This document shows, one piece after another, positions 1 through 9,420 of a stretch of 23,057 bases of DNA. Under the pieces are notes generated by a model that worked only from the letters and a program-made list of their open reading frames with translations, searched no databases and was not told the origin of the DNA. The stretch is from assembly GCA_945905915.1 (NCBI GenBank), contig CAMDQL010000021.1:1-23057 (forward strand). The letters are read 5' to 3'. The translations under genes were made by a program, and so were the position numbers. How positions within the stretch are numbered: the stretch's first letter is position 1; every line of letters starts with the position of its first letter. This DNA is from Flavobacterium psychrophilum. Lineage in GTDB: Bacteria > Bacteroidota > Bacteroidia > Flavobacteriales > Flavobacteriaceae.

Positions 1-47
1 AAAATAATGATGCTAATTTTTGTAATTTTGTTTTTCTTAATCGCCAT
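1..47 (-). CDS. Possible 5' end of a minus-strand gene cut by the left edge
   Basis: An ATG at 47-45 on the minus strand opens a frame that stays open to the edge and reads MAIKKNKITKISIII. The lysine-rich start followed by a hydrophobic run would suit a membrane anchor or signal sequence. A match to the Bacteroidota -7 box (TACTTTTG, 72 down to 65 on the minus strand) lies 17 bases upstream. No -33 TTG is at a suitable distance. Only 15 codons are visible, so the family cannot be named and the frame may be chance. Confidence 0.35.
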   Translation of the reverse strand, partial: MAIKKNKITKISIII

Positions 48-109
48 ACCCTACATTTATACCACAAAAGTATTTAAAATTATTTATTCTATTTTAATAA
101 ACCGACAAA

Positions 110-793
110 ATGCTGAAAAATCTGATAAACTTGCTTTTTCCAAAATTATGTACTGGATGTAATTCCCTTTTGCTACAAAATGAAGCTATAATTTGTGCAA
201 ATTGCCGACATGAATTGCCGCTTACCCAACATCATTTAATGAGTAATAACTACATCGCAAAAAAATTTTATGGTATTATTCCGTTTGAATTTTGCAGTGC
301 CATGCTGTATTTTCATAAAGACGGAATTGTTCAAAATATGATCCATAATCTTAAATATAAAAATCGGCCAGAAATTGGAACCCTTTTGGGTAATTGGTAC
401 GCAAATGACCTCATAGAAATTGCTAAAGATCAAAAAATTACTACAATTATTCCGGTGCCGTTGCATAAAAAAAGGCTTAAAGAACGAGGCTATAATCAAG
501 TAACCACTTTTTGTGAAGCGTTATCACAAAACTTAGGAATCGAAATAAACGATCAACTTTTGTATCGAAAAATGTATTCGAAGACACAAACAAAAAAAAG
601 TAAAGAAGCGCGATCTGAAATTAAAAACAGCCTCTTTGATGTAACTTTCTCTCCATCGGATTTTGGAAAGCACTACCTTTTAATAGACGATGTAATAACT
701 TCTGGAGCAACATTAGAAGCTTGTGCTAAAGCTATCTTAAAAATCCCGGATGCAAAAATTAGCATCATCACAATTGCTTATACTGATTCATAA
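110..793 (+). CDS. comF: ComF family protein (phosphoribosyltransferase fold)
   Basis: This 227-residue protein has the normal length and layout of ComF. An N-terminal zinc-ribbon-like pair of cysteine motifs (Cys14, Cys17, Cys29, Cys32) is followed by a phosphoribosyltransferase domain. The basic segment PVPLHKKRLKERGYNQ (116-130) is the family signature, and LLIDDVITSGAT (190-201) is the PRPP-binding loop with two acidic residues. In naturally transformable bacteria ComF helps bring single-stranded DNA into the cytosol; in many others its role is unclear, and no other competence gene is visible here. The ATG at 110 follows an A-rich leader with no Shine-Dalgarno site. I see no clear -33/-7 pair upstream. 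The lipoprotein gene starts 62 bases after the stop with no terminator between, so the two may be co-transcribed. No predicted signal peptide, consistent with a cytosolic protein. Confidence 0.93.
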   Translation: MLKNLINLLFPKLCTGCNSLLLQNEAIICANCRHELPLTQHHLMSNNYIAKKFYGIIPFEFCSAMLYFHKDGIVQNMIHNLKYKNRPEIGTLLGNWYANDLIEIAKDQKITTIIPVPLHKKRLKERGYNQVTTFCEALSQNLGIEINDQLLYRKMYSKTQTKKSKEARSEIKNSLFDVTFSPSDFGKHYLLIDDVITSGATLEACAKAILKIPDAKISIITIAYTDS

Positions 794-855
794 AATTTCT
801 TAAAATTTGTATGTTTACATTAATTATAGTTGTTATTTTGTAACTTCTTTATTTT

Positions 856-2469
856 ATGATGATGACAAAATTAAAATATATTCTAACGTTACTTGTTGTG
901 GCTGTTTTTTTTACAAATTGTGCCAAAAGAGGTACGATTACTGGTGGCCCAAAAGACACCATTGCCCCTAAAATTGTAGGAAGTTTACCTAAGAACTTTA
1001 GTGCAAATTTTAAAGGAAGCGAAATAAAAATTAATTTCAACGAATTAATCAAAGTGAAAGACATTACCAAGCAATTGATCATTTCGCCACCCTTAAAAAA
1101 ACAACCCATTATTGTTCCGCAAGGAAGTGCTAGTAAATTTATTTCGATAAAATTGTTAGATACCTTAAAAGAGAATACTACTTATAGTTTTAATTTTGGT
1201 CAAAGTATATCGGATAACAATGAAAATAATCCGTATTCGCAATTTAAATATGTGTTTTCAACAGGAAATTATATTGATTCTTTAACGGTTGTAGGAAAAA
1301 TAAAAGACGCCTTCAATCAAAAACCAGATAATTTTGTAAGCGTCCTCTTATATGATGCTAAAACGTTTACCGATTCAACCGTATATAAAGAAACTCCTTT
1401 ATATGTAACTAATACTTTAGATAGTTTAAAAGTTTTTTCACTTGAAAATTTAAAAGAAGGTTCGTATCAGATTATTGCATTAAAAGACAAATCTGGTAAT
1501 AATAAATTTGACCCCAAAAGCGATAAAATTGGTTTTTTAAACGAGCCTATAAAATTGCCTACCTCAACAGCCTATGAATTAGAATTGTTTGCCGAAAAGC
1601 CTGTTTTTAAAGTTTTTAAACCTACCCAGGAAAGCAACAACAAACTCTATATGGGCTATGAAGGAAATATAAAGAATCTAAAAGTTACAGCTAAAAAAGG
1701 AACAGAAAATATTCCAATAAAAATGACCAAATATTCTGAGAAAGACAAAGATTCTGTTCAACTATTTTTCCCAAAAATGGAATTAGATTCGCTCGAAATA
1801 ACGGTTGAAAATGGTTCATTTACAAAATCATTTACCTCAAAACTAAAAAACTTAAAAGAAAGCGATAGTTTAAAAATTGCAAATAAAACACAAGGCGCCT
1901 TATCTTTTAGAGATTTATTTACCCTAAGTAGCAGCACACCTATAAAGACGATTGATAATTCAAAGATAATTCTTAGAAATAAAGATTCGGTTGCTGTTAA
2001 TTTTACGTCTAGTTACGACGATTTTAATCAAGAAATTAAATTTGATTTCAAAAAAGAAGAAGAACAGAAATATACATTAGAAATTTTACCAGAAGCGTTT
2101 ACTGATTTTTATGAAACTAAAAATGATTCCTTACAATTTGAAGTAAACACAAAACTTATTTCCGATTATGGAAATTTAAAAGTTAATCTTTCAGGAGTTA
2201 AACGATATCCTCTTATTTTAGAAGTATTAGATGATAATGGTGCTGTTTTTTATAGTAAAATAGCTAATAATAAAGAAACTCTCATGGTTTTTGAAACCAT
2301 TGAACCTAGACAATATACTTTACGAGTAATTTATGATGATAATGCCAATGGATTTTGGGACACCGGCGATTATTTAGCTAAAAAACAAGCCGAAGAAATA
2401 ATTTATTATCCTAAACAAATTGACGTTAGAGCCAATTGGGATGTAGAACAAGATTTTGGTTTAGAGTAA
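856..2469 (+). CDS. Ig-like domain lipoprotein of the Bacteroidota
   Basis: This 537-residue protein begins with a lysine-containing n-region, a hydrophobic stretch (about 8-20) and FFTNC, so Cys22 is the likely lipidated residue after signal peptidase II cleavage. The sequence after the cysteine (AKRGTITGGPKDTIAPKIV) matches the opening of a common Bacteroidota lipoprotein family with a bacterial Ig-like (SbsA-type) domain, here about 35-140. The rest looks like further beta-sandwich modules, including a C-terminal DDNANGFWDTGDYL segment typical of a prealbumin-like or calcium-loop fold. There is no acidic export signal just after Cys22, so the anchor may stay on the periplasmic face; this is inference. 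Three consecutive ATGs (856, 859, 862) make the exact start uncertain by two codons. A near-match to the -7 box (TATTTTG, 834-840) lies upstream. Substrate or partner unknown. Confidence 0.88.
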   Translation: MMMTKLKYILTLLVVAVFFTNCAKRGTITGGPKDTIAPKIVGSLPKNFSANFKGSEIKINFNELIKVKDITKQLIISPPLKKQPIIVPQGSASKFISIKLLDTLKENTTYSFNFGQSISDNNENNPYSQFKYVFSTGNYIDSLTVVGKIKDAFNQKPDNFVSVLLYDAKTFTDSTVYKETPLYVTNTLDSLKVFSLENLKEGSYQIIALKDKSGNNKFDPKSDKIGFLNEPIKLPTSTAYELELFAEKPVFKVFKPTQESNNKLYMGYEGNIKNLKVTAKKGTENIPIKMTKYSEKDKDSVQLFFPKMELDSLEITVENGSFTKSFTSKLKNLKESDSLKIANKTQGALSFRDLFTLSSSTPIKTIDNSKIILRNKDSVAVNFTSSYDDFNQEIKFDFKKEEEQKYTLEILPEAFTDFYETKNDSLQFEVNTKLISDYGNLKVNLSGVKRYPLILEVLDDNGAVFYSKIANNKETLMVFETIEPRQYTLRVIYDDNANGFWDTGDYLAKKQAEEIIYYPKQIDVRANWDVEQDFGLE

Positions 2470-2531
2470 TTTAAATTGATCTTTATCGAACTATTTGTCG
2501 GATTTTCCCAAGCTAATTTGGTTAAAACTAA

Positions 2532-2563
2532 AAAAACGCATTCATTGATTTGAATGCGTTTTT
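2532..2563. terminator. Two-way rho-independent terminator between the lipoprotein and sdhB genes
   Basis: A 13-bp perfect stem (2532-2544 with 2551-2563, core ACGCATTCA/TGAATGCGT) closes a 6-base loop. It is flanked by an A-run on the left and a T-run on the right, so it can stop transcription from either side. It lies between two convergent genes, 62 bases after the lipoprotein stop and 22 bases past the sdhB stop. Confidence 0.9.
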
Positions 2564-2585
2564 ATTATTCTGAAGTTGCTATGAA

Positions 2586-3347
2586 TTACTTCACAGATGC
2601 TTTTAAAAATTCTCTGTTCATGCGAGCAATGTTTTCTAACGAAATTCCTTTTGGGCATTCGATTTCACATGCTCCAGTATTGGTACAATTTCCGAATCCT
2701 TCTTCGTCCATTTGACGCACCATGTTTAATACACGATTTGTAGCTTCAACTTTTCCTTGCGGTAATAATGCATATTGAGATACTTTTGCCCCCACGAATA
2801 ACATGGCAGAACCATTTTTACAAGAAGCTACACAAGCACCACATCCGATGCAAGCAGCCGCCATAAACGCTTTGTCTGCATCATCTTTAGGAACTGGAAT
2901 TGAGTTTGCATCAATAGTATTTCCAGAAGTATTTACTGATACAAAACCACCCGCTTGTTGAATTCTATCAAAAGCACTTCTATCTACCACTAAATCTTTG
3001 ATTACTGGAAACGCTTTACTTCTCCATGGTTCGATGTAAATAGTATCGCCATCGTTGAACAGTCTCATGTGCAACTGACAGGTTGTAATTCCAGTGTCTG
3101 GTCCGTGAGCTCGTCCATTGATGTATAAAGAACACATTCCGCAAATACCTTCACGACAATCGTGATCAAAAGCTACTGGTTCTATATTTTGGTTAATTAA
3201 TTGTTCGTTTAATTGGTCTAACATTTCCAAAAACGAACTTGCAGTAGAAACATTATCTAATTTATAAGTTTCCATGCTCCCTTTTGAATTAGCGTTTTTT
3301 TGACGCCAAATTTTAAGGTTTATATTGATATTTTTTGCTGCACTCAT
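2586..3347 (-). CDS. sdhB: Succinate dehydrogenase/fumarate reductase iron-sulfur subunit
   Basis: SdhB carries electrons from the flavoprotein to the membrane quinone site. The 253 residues show all three cluster sites. Cys64, Cys69, Cys72 and Cys90 hold the [2Fe-2S] centre in a ferredoxin-like N-terminal domain. Cys166, Cys169, Cys172 and Cys231 fit the [4Fe-4S] centre, and Cys176, Cys221 and Cys227 the [3Fe-4S] centre, with the same spacing as E. coli SdhB. The sequence is of the Bacteroidota/epsilonproteobacterial type that pairs with a single di-haem cytochrome b subunit. It is the last gene of sdhCAB; the start lies only 6 bases after the sdhA stop, and a strong terminator follows. Succinate oxidation with menaquinone is likely; fumarate reduction cannot be excluded from sequence alone. 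Confidence 0.97.
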   Translation of the reverse strand: MSAAKNININLKIWRQKNANSKGSMETYKLDNVSTASSFLEMLDQLNEQLINQNIEPVAFDHDCREGICGMCSLYINGRAHGPDTGITTCQLHMRLFNDGDTIYIEPWRSKAFPVIKDLVVDRSAFDRIQQAGGFVSVNTSGNTIDANSIPVPKDDADKAFMAAACIGCGACVASCKNGSAMLFVGAKVSQYALLPQGKVEATNRVLNMVRQMDEEGFGNCTNTGACEIECPKGISLENIARMNREFLKASVK

Positions 3348-3353
3348 ACTATT

Positions 3354-5363
3354 TTATTTGTAATTTCTAGCTGCTATTTTTATAAACTCGTATTTCAATT
3401 CTTCTTTGTGAAGTTCTTCTTTTGTAATATCGTCTCCTTTGTATTCCCACGCTCCTACGAATGAGAAATTCACGTCATCACGAAGTGTTTCGCCTTCAGC
3501 ATCTTGGTATTCTTCACGGAAATGACCTCCACAAGATTCTTTTCGTTGTAAAGCATCCAGCGCCATTAACTGACCTAAATCAATTAAATCTGCAACACGT
3601 AAAGCTTTTTCAAGTTGTGGATTCAACTCGTCATTGCTTCCAGGAACATTTACGTCTTTGTAGAAATCTTCTTTTAATTGAGTAATTTCTGCAATAGCTT
3701 CATTTAAACCTTTTTCATTACGTCCCATTCCTACTTTATTCCACATAATCAAACCTAATTTTTTATGGAAATAATCTACCGATTTAGAACCCTTATTATT
3801 TAAAAATTTACTGATTGAGTCTTTTACTCTAGCTTCAGCTTCAGCAAATTCTGGAGCATCTGTAGTGATTTTACCCGTTCTGATTTCGTCTGCTAAATAA
3901 TTAGAAATCGTGTAAGGTAAAACGAAATAACCGTCAGCTAAACCTTGCATTAAAGCAGAAGCTCCTAAACGATTTGCTCCATGGTCTGAGAAATTTGCCT
4001 CACCAGCAACGAAACAACCAGGAATAGAAGATTGTAAGTTATAATCAACCCAAACACCACCCATAGTGTAATGCACTGCTGGATAAATTTTCATTGGAGT
4101 TTCATAAGGATTTTCATCCGTAATTTTTTGATACATGGTAAACAAATTACCGTATTTTTCCTTTAACCATTGCTTACCTAATGAAGTGATTTCTTCAGGA
4201 GTTGGATTATGATTTCCTTTGGCAAAAGCTGCTTGTTTTCCCTTAGTTTGTATTTCAGTTGAAAAATCTAAAAATACTCCTTCGTTTGTATCATTTGATT
4301 CGATTCCTCTACCTTCATCACAAACTTCTTTTGCAGCTCTTGATGATATATCTCTTGGTGCTAAATTTCCAAAAGAGGGATATTTTCTTTCTAAGAAGTA
4401 ATCTCTTTCTTCTTCTGGTATATCTGATGCTTTTAATTTACCTTCTCTTACGGCAGCTGCGTCTTCTTTTGTTTTTGGTACCCAAATACGTCCTGAATTT
4501 CTTAAAGATTCAGACATTAAGGTTAATTTTGCTTGATTAGTTCCATGAACAGGAATACAAGTTGGGTGAATTTGAACATAACAAGGATTTGCAAATAAAG
4601 CACCTTGTTTGTGTACTTTCCATCCAGCAGTTACGTTACTACCCATGGCGTTTGTAGAAAGAAAATAAACGTTTCCGTAACCTCCAGAAGCAATAACAAC
4701 AGCATGAGCCGAATGTCTTTCGATTTCTCCAGTAACTAAATTACGAGCGATAATTCCGCGTGCTTTGCCATCAATTTTTACTAAATCTAACATTTCGTGA
4801 CGGCTGTACATTTGTACACGACCTAATCCGATTTGTCTTGATAAAGCTGAATAAGCTCCTAATAATAATTGTTGCCCTGTTTGTCCGGCAGCGTAAAAAG
4901 TACGTTGTACTTGCGTTCCACCAAACGAACGGTTATCTAACATTCCGCCATATTCGCGAGCAAAAGGAACTCCTTGTGCCACACATTGGTCAATAATATT
5001 TCCTGAAACTTCGGCTAAACGATGTACGTTTGCTTCACGCGCACGATAGTCACCACCTTTTATAGTATCATAGAACAAACGATAAACACTATCGCCATCA
5101 TTTTGGTAATTTTTTGCTGCATTAATTCCTCCTTGAGCGGCAATTGAATGCGCGCGACGTGGAGAATCTTGAAAACAGAATGCTTTTACATTGTAGCCCA
5201 TTTCTCCAAGAGAAGCAGCTGCTGATGCTCCTGCTAAACCAGTTCCTACCACAATAATATCAATTTTTGGTCTATTATTTGGAGCAACTAATTTCAAATG
5301 GTTTTTATGATCGGTCCATTTGTCTTTTAATGGACCCGCTGGTATTTTAGAATCTAACTTCAT
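3354..5363 (-). CDS. sdhA: Succinate dehydrogenase/fumarate reductase flavoprotein subunit
   Basis: SdhA oxidises succinate to fumarate using covalently bound FAD. The 669 residues start with a short extension, then the Rossmann FAD-binding motif [16 protein letters not shown] (38-53). His72 in [10 protein letters not shown] is the expected site of covalent FAD attachment. Further landmarks are [11 protein letters not shown], the active-site region PRDISSRA with the catalytic arginine, [11 protein letters not shown], and [18 protein letters not shown] near the isoalloxazine. The length and the [13 protein letters not shown] region ([15 protein letters not shown]) fit the non-classical type-B enzymes of Bacteroidota rather than the roughly 590-residue E. 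coli form. It sits between sdhC (18-base gap) and sdhB (6-base gap), so translational coupling is likely. The protein is peripheral on the cytoplasmic face of the inner membrane. Confidence 0.97.
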   Translation of the reverse strand: MKLDSKIPAGPLKDKWTDHKNHLKLVAPNNRPKIDIIVVGTGLAGASAAASLGEMGYNVKAFCFQDSPRRAHSIAAQGGINAAKNYQNDGDSVYRLFYDTIKGGDYRAREANVHRLAEVSGNIIDQCVAQGVPFAREYGGMLDNRSFGGTQVQRTFYAAGQTGQQLLLGAYSALSRQIGLGRVQMYSRHEMLDLVKIDGKARGIIARNLVTGEIERHSAHAVVIASGGYGNVYFLSTNAMGSNVTAGWKVHKQGALFANPCYVQIHPTCIPVHGTNQAKLTLMSESLRNSGRIWVPKTKEDAAAVREGKLKASDIPEEERDYFLERKYPSFGNLAPRDISSRAAKEVCDEGRGIESNDTNEGVFLDFSTEIQTKGKQAAFAKGNHNPTPEEITSLGKQWLKEKYGNLFTMYQKITDENPYETPMKIYPAVHYTMGGVWVDYNLQSSIPGCFVAGEANFSDHGANRLGASALMQGLADGYFVLPYTISNYLADEIRTGKITTDAPEFAEAEARVKDSISKFLNNKGSKSVDYFHKKLGLIMWNKVGMGRNEKGLNEAIAEITQLKEDFYKDVNVPGSNDELNPQLEKALRVADLIDLGQLMALDALQRKESCGGHFREEYQDAEGETLRDDVNFSFVGAWEYKGDDITKEELHKEELKYEFIKIAARNYK

Positions 5364-5381
5364 AATATATACTGATGTTGA

Positions 5382-6245
5382 TTATTTTTTAAAATGTAAG
5401 ATAAGAGGAATAATTGCAAACAATAGCGGAACTATAATTGCAAACGCTTTTCCAAAAAACTTAATCACTGGAGTTAATTTTGAACTATTCACACCAATTG
5501 TTTGGAAAGCACTCTGAAAACCATGCCATAAGTGGAATGATAAAGCTAACATAGCTAATACATATCCAATTGTGAAATACAATCCATATTTAGCATCTTT
5601 AAAAAACGCTACGGTTAATTTGTATAAATCTTTATATAAATCAGCTGTTTTTACATCTGCCTGACTATAGTATAATTCGGTTCTGTTTTTGATCACAAAT
5701 TGCTTTGGCATCGCGGTTTGATCTACCTTTTCACCTTCTTTTGCAACTTGATCTACTGGAAAATACTGTCCTACTTGAGTTCCTACATAAAAAACTTGTT
5801 TTTGCCCTTGTACCTCAATGGTTTTTGTCATTATAGGCATGTTTTTGTCAAAATGCATTTTTGCCCAAAAATTCACCATGTGAGTAGCTATAAAAACTAA
5901 AATAATAGTTCCTAAAACCGCCATGTTTCTTGAAGCAAAACTGGTTGAAGATCCATCTGTTTTAGCATAGCCAATAGGTCTTGCTTTTTTGTTTTGGATT
6001 GTTAATAATATTCCGTCGATTGCATGGAATAAAATAGAAATGTACGTTAAATAAGAAAGTAATTTTACTGCCGGATTGGAAGTCATAAATAAGGCATACT
6101 GATTAAAATTCAAAGCATTGTTTGGAACAAGCAATTGAAGATTTCCTGCTAAGTGACCTGCCAAAAACAAGCATAAAAATAAACCCGTAAGAGCCATCCA
6201 ATATTTTTTTGCGATAGATGACTTTAAAAGTGCCGATTTTGCCAT
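5382..6245 (-). CDS. sdhC: Succinate dehydrogenase cytochrome b subunit (type B, di-haem)
   Basis: This is the membrane anchor that passes electrons to menaquinone. Taking the ATG at 6245 (MAKSALLKSS) gives 287 residues. An upstream in-frame ATG at 6281 is rejected because it lies at the -7 box and would be at or before the expected transcription start. Five hydrophobic helices are visible, at about 17-38, 60-82, 109-128, 222-241 and 266-284. His31, His74, His122, His238 and His241 are candidates for the haem ligands. Between helices 3 and 4 lies a polar segment (about 135-205) with no hydrophobic run, which makes the protein longer than the roughly 220-250 residues I expect for the family. 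First gene of sdhCAB, with its own promoter at 6284-6314. Confidence 0.94.
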   Translation of the reverse strand: MAKSALLKSSIAKKYWMALTGLFLCLFLAGHLAGNLQLLVPNNALNFNQYALFMTSNPAVKLLSYLTYISILFHAIDGILLTIQNKKARPIGYAKTDGSSTSFASRNMAVLGTIILVFIATHMVNFWAKMHFDKNMPIMTKTIEVQGQKQVFYVGTQVGQYFPVDQVAKEGEKVDQTAMPKQFVIKNRTELYYSQADVKTADLYKDLYKLTVAFFKDAKYGLYFTIGYVLAMLALSFHLWHGFQSAFQTIGVNSSKLTPVIKFFGKAFAIIVPLLFAIIPLILHFKK

Positions 6246-6281
6246 AATTTTATTTGATTGTAATAGTTTTATAAAAATCAA

Positions 6282-6530
6282 AACAAAAATACAGCTATTT
6301 GAAATTAACTACAACCTTTTATCGTTAATTTATAATGAATTTAAAATAATTTAACTTCTGTTGAATATCAACAAGTTATAGCCCTCTGACTGGTTTGTGT
6401 AACTCATTTTATCGAAAAAAATAATTGAGATGTGTCGGAATTAAACCTCAAATATGATCTGCTCATAAATTTTTCTCCTTCAAAAATGGATTCTTTAATC
6501 TTTACTTGAGATTATTAGAACAAATAAAAT
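6282..6530. other. Intergenic region between the propeller gene and sdhC
   Basis: This 249-base gap contains the sdhCAB promoter at its left end. No convincing terminator for the propeller gene is present; a weak AATCT/AGATT pair around 6496-6515 has no T-run. A 20-codon frame with a Shine-Dalgarno-like GGAG is described among the findings. No RNA gene is recognisable. Confidence 0.6.
6284..6314 (-). promoter_or_regulatory. Promoter of the sdhCAB operon
   Basis: On the minus strand a TTG (6314-6312) is followed by a 20-base spacer and TATTTTTG (6291-6284), a full match to the Bacteroidota sigma-A -7 consensus TAnnTTTG. Transcription should begin around 6276-6280, leaving about 33 bases before the sdhC ATG at 6245. 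This is also the main argument for that start codon. Confidence 0.75.
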
Positions 6531-9308
6531 TTAATTATTTTTTTTGGGAGCGGTTATTTCAAACGTACTATTTTCTGGTGTATTATCTTTTGAAATTACC
6601 AATTTGTATTTTCCTACAGGCAAATAAAACTTATTGTTATCAGCGGCTTTAATTTTGATATTTTTATCTTTTTTGTTCCACTTTTCGGCAACTTCTTTTG
6701 TAAGAGAATAATCATAAGTAATCGAATTCAATCCTTTTGTTACTGATACTTTTTGAGTATGAACCATTAATCCTGATTCATTTGTAATGATAAGATTCAC
6801 CATTCCGACGCCGTTTGAGTATAACCAAATTTCTGTTGAAGGTTCGCTAGGTTTTCCCCATGCATAATTTTGACTTCCCCAACGTTCCGATTTAGTTCTA
6901 TCGTTCACTTTAAACAAATGGATGTTTTTTGCTAAAATTTCATTAGTCAATTCTTGCCCTTTCGAAAGGTCTATTTTATAAATTGAACGCCCGTGTGTTC
7001 CTACAATTAGTTCTTTTGCTTTGGCTTGAATTTTTAAATCATGCACCGCAACTTTTGGCATTCCGTTTGAGAAGTTTTGCCAAGTTGAACCTTTGTCAAT
7101 AGAAATAAATAATCCATTATCCGTTCCAACGTATAAAATATTCTCGTTTGCCGAATCTTCAACAATTACATTTACGGCCTGCGATAATCCATTGGAAATA
7201 GCAGTCCAAGTGTTTCCGAAATCTTCCGAAACAAATACATAACTTTCAAAATTGTCGTTTCGATAGCCATTTAAGGCGATGAAAACCCGTTCTTTTTTGT
7301 GGGAAGAAGCTACCACTCGTGAAACCCATAAATTTTGAGGCAAATTACCTGAAATTAATTGCCACGAAACCCCGCCATCTTTTGAAATATGAATTTTCCC
7401 ATCATCAGTCCCCACGTAAAGCAATCCAAATTGGAGTTTACTTTCTGAAATAGTTGTCAACGTTCCAAAAGCTACATTTCCTTCTTTGGATCCGTTTGTT
7501 AAATCCTCTGAAATTTTTTCCCACGATTTGCCTTGATCCATGGAACGATGCAAAAACTGAGAGCCCATGTATAAAATATCTTGATTGTGCGAAGAAAGTA
7601 AAATAGGCGTTTGCCAATTGTATCGCAACGGCTTCTCATCCTTTCCGGCTTTTGGGGAAATAAAATCAAACTGATTTTCTTTTTGATTGATGCGGTAATA
7701 ATTCCCAAATTGATAACCCGTGAAAACCACATTTGGATTGCGACTATCGATTTGAATTTGCATTCCATCGCCACCGATTAATTCTTTATACGGATAATTC
7801 CCTTCCTGATGCCAAGCGACATTTTGCTTAAAATCATTAGATCCAAACCATACGCCATTATCCTGCAAACCGCCATAAACATGATAGTCTTCTTGATTAT
7901 CAACATTGACCGCATATAATTGACCAACAGCTTCATTATTACATTTAATCCAATGCGCTCCGTTGTCGTATGAAATATTAATTCCGCCATCGTTTCCATT
8001 AATAATGTGATTCGAATTTTCAGGATTGATCCAAGTTACATGATGATCGGCATGCACATTTTCTTTAGATATAGCTTGAAACGTTTTACCTCCATCTTCT
8101 GAAAACAGTAACGGAACACCGCCAATATATACTCGGTTTTCATTAGATTCATCTACTGAAATATTCGCAAAATAATAGCCATACGTATAAAACATGTCAT
8201 CGATATATGACGTATTTGTTTTATTCCAAGATTTTCCGCCATTTTCAGATTTATAGACTTCGCAACCTATAACTTCGGTTTCAAACAAGGCTTTGTTAGC
8301 ATCTAAAAGTTGGTCTAGTACTGCATTTGTTCCTGCATTTTCTACCCATTTTTTTATGTTTTCGGCACGGTATTTTTCACTAAAACCACTTTCTTTCAAG
8401 GCGTTATTAAGCTCTTTATTATCTATATTTTGAAAATCCTCACCAGGTGAAGCAAGCATGAGTTGCAATTTATTTTTTGAAACCGCTTTTGGTCGTTTAT
8501 TCTGATTGTCCACAACGGCATAAATCACATTTTCATTAAATAAAGCTAATCCAATTCTTCCCACACTTTCATTCGTAGGAAATCCGCTTTCTTTAGTTGT
8601 TATTAAATTCCAGGTTGTTCCGCCATCTTCACTTTTATAAATCCCCGATTTTTCGCCATCACCGTCAAAATGCCACGCTTTTCTATCTTTTTGCCAAGCG
8701 GCTGCAAACATAATTTTTGGATTATCTTTTGAAACCACTAAATCAATAATTCCAGTATCTTCTGCAACGAACAAAGTTTGTTTCCACGATATTCCGCCAT
8801 CTGTTGATTTGTAAATTCCACGTTCAGAATTAGTTGTATATAAATGACCTACAGCCGCAACTACAATTTCATTAGTATTAGTTGAATTTACCCAAATGCG
8901 GCTAATATGATGTGAATCGTTTAATCCTAAATTTTGCCACGTTTTGCCTTTGTCAGAAGATTTTAAAACCCCGACTCCAGCATAAGAAGAGCGAGAAGAA
9001 TTCACTTCACCTGTTCCCACCCAAATGGTTCCTGAAGTCCAATCTACTGATACCGAACCACAATTTATAGTTTCTGCTGAATCCATAACAGGTAAAAAAG
9101 ACGTTCCGTTGTTGTTTGTATACCAAAGTCCGCCTGAAGCATACGCCACATAAAATTCGGTTGGATTTTTCGGATTCACGGCAACATCAACCACACGTCC
9201 GCTCATGATTGTTGGTCCAATATTTGCTGCCTTAACTTGAGTAAACATAGAATTTTGAGCCATTGTCGATTGCAAAATCAACAAAAACAATAAGGTAATT
9301 TGCTTCAT
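6531..9308 (-). CDS. Secreted Asp-box (BNR/sortilin-like) beta-propeller protein
   Basis: This 925-residue protein starts with a clear signal peptide (MKQITLLFLLILQSTMAQ, cleavage likely after Gln18), so it is exported. The body carries about ten Asp-box motifs of the form S-x-D-x-G-x-x-W, for example SSDKGKTW, STDGGISW, SEDGGTTW, SKDGGVSW, SEDFGNTW and SIDKGSTW, spread from about residue 117 to 750. Such motifs mark the turns of seven- to ten-bladed propellers in sialidases, sortilin/VPS10 domains and related proteins. Annotation pipelines usually call this family glycosyl hydrolase, but no sialidase arginine triad is obvious to me and the substrate is unknown. A region rich in Lys, Asn and Glu (about 270-350) interrupts the blades. 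The C-terminal part (about 800-925) looks like a separate beta domain, without a recognisable type IX secretion tail. No clear promoter or terminator was found. Confidence 0.85.
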   Translation of the reverse strand: MKQITLLFLLILQSTMAQNSMFTQVKAANIGPTIMSGRVVDVAVNPKNPTEFYVAYASGGLWYTNNNGTSFLPVMDSAETINCGSVSVDWTSGTIWVGTGEVNSSRSSYAGVGVLKSSDKGKTWQNLGLNDSHHISRIWVNSTNTNEIVVAAVGHLYTTNSERGIYKSTDGGISWKQTLFVAEDTGIIDLVVSKDNPKIMFAAAWQKDRKAWHFDGDGEKSGIYKSEDGGTTWNLITTKESGFPTNESVGRIGLALFNENVIYAVVDNQNKRPKAVSKNKLQLMLASPGEDFQNIDNKELNNALKESGFSEKYRAENIKKWVENAGTNAVLDQLLDANKALFETEVIGCEVYKSENGGKSWNKTNTSYIDDMFYTYGYYFANISVDESNENRVYIGGVPLLFSEDGGKTFQAISKENVHADHHVTWINPENSNHIINGNDGGINISYDNGAHWIKCNNEAVGQLYAVNVDNQEDYHVYGGLQDNGVWFGSNDFKQNVAWHQEGNYPYKELIGGDGMQIQIDSRNPNVVFTGYQFGNYYRINQKENQFDFISPKAGKDEKPLRYNWQTPILLSSHNQDILYMGSQFLHRSMDQGKSWEKISEDLTNGSKEGNVAFGTLTTISESKLQFGLLYVGTDDGKIHISKDGGVSWQLISGNLPQNLWVSRVVASSHKKERVFIALNGYRNDNFESYVFVSEDFGNTWTAISNGLSQAVNVIVEDSANENILYVGTDNGLFISIDKGSTWQNFSNGMPKVAVHDLKIQAKAKELIVGTHGRSIYKIDLSKGQELTNEILAKNIHLFKVNDRTKSERWGSQNYAWGKPSEPSTEIWLYSNGVGMVNLIITNESGLMVHTQKVSVTKGLNSITYDYSLTKEVAEKWNKKDKNIKIKAADNNKFYLPVGKYKLVISKDNTPENSTFEITAPKKNN

Positions 9309-9395
9309 CTTAAAAAATTTTGCTGAAAATTAACCAAAACATTACACTTTCACAAAATTTCTATTGGTTTTAACATCTTTTCATTTTTATCTTTA

Positions 9396-9403
9396 TAATT
9401 TTG
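9396..9403 (+). promoter_or_regulatory. Candidate -7 box upstream of pepP
   Basis: TAATTTTG matches TAnnTTTG exactly. There is no TTG at 17-23 bases upstream; the nearest (9364-9366) is 29 bases away. If used, the pepP leader would be about 180 bases and would include the whole inverted-repeat element 9421-9556. No better candidate exists between the element and the pepP start. Confidence 0.35.
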
Positions 9404-9420
9404 GAAAACATTTTTTTGCT

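Noticed and set aside
4219..4540. Plus-strand frames inside sdhA, including a leucine-rich one that resembles a membrane protein
   Set aside because: They lie antisense to a fully conserved flavoprotein; the leucines come from the reverse of common codons in it.
6246..6281. N-terminal extension of sdhC from an upstream ATG at 6281
   Set aside because: The ATG lies next to the -7 box (6284-6291), where transcription would only just begin, and MAKSALLKSS at 6245 is a better N-terminus for the family.
7499..7999. Two minus-strand frames overlapping the propeller gene
   Set aside because: They are out-of-frame shadows on the same strand as the propeller gene, with Met/Lys-rich composition and no domain.
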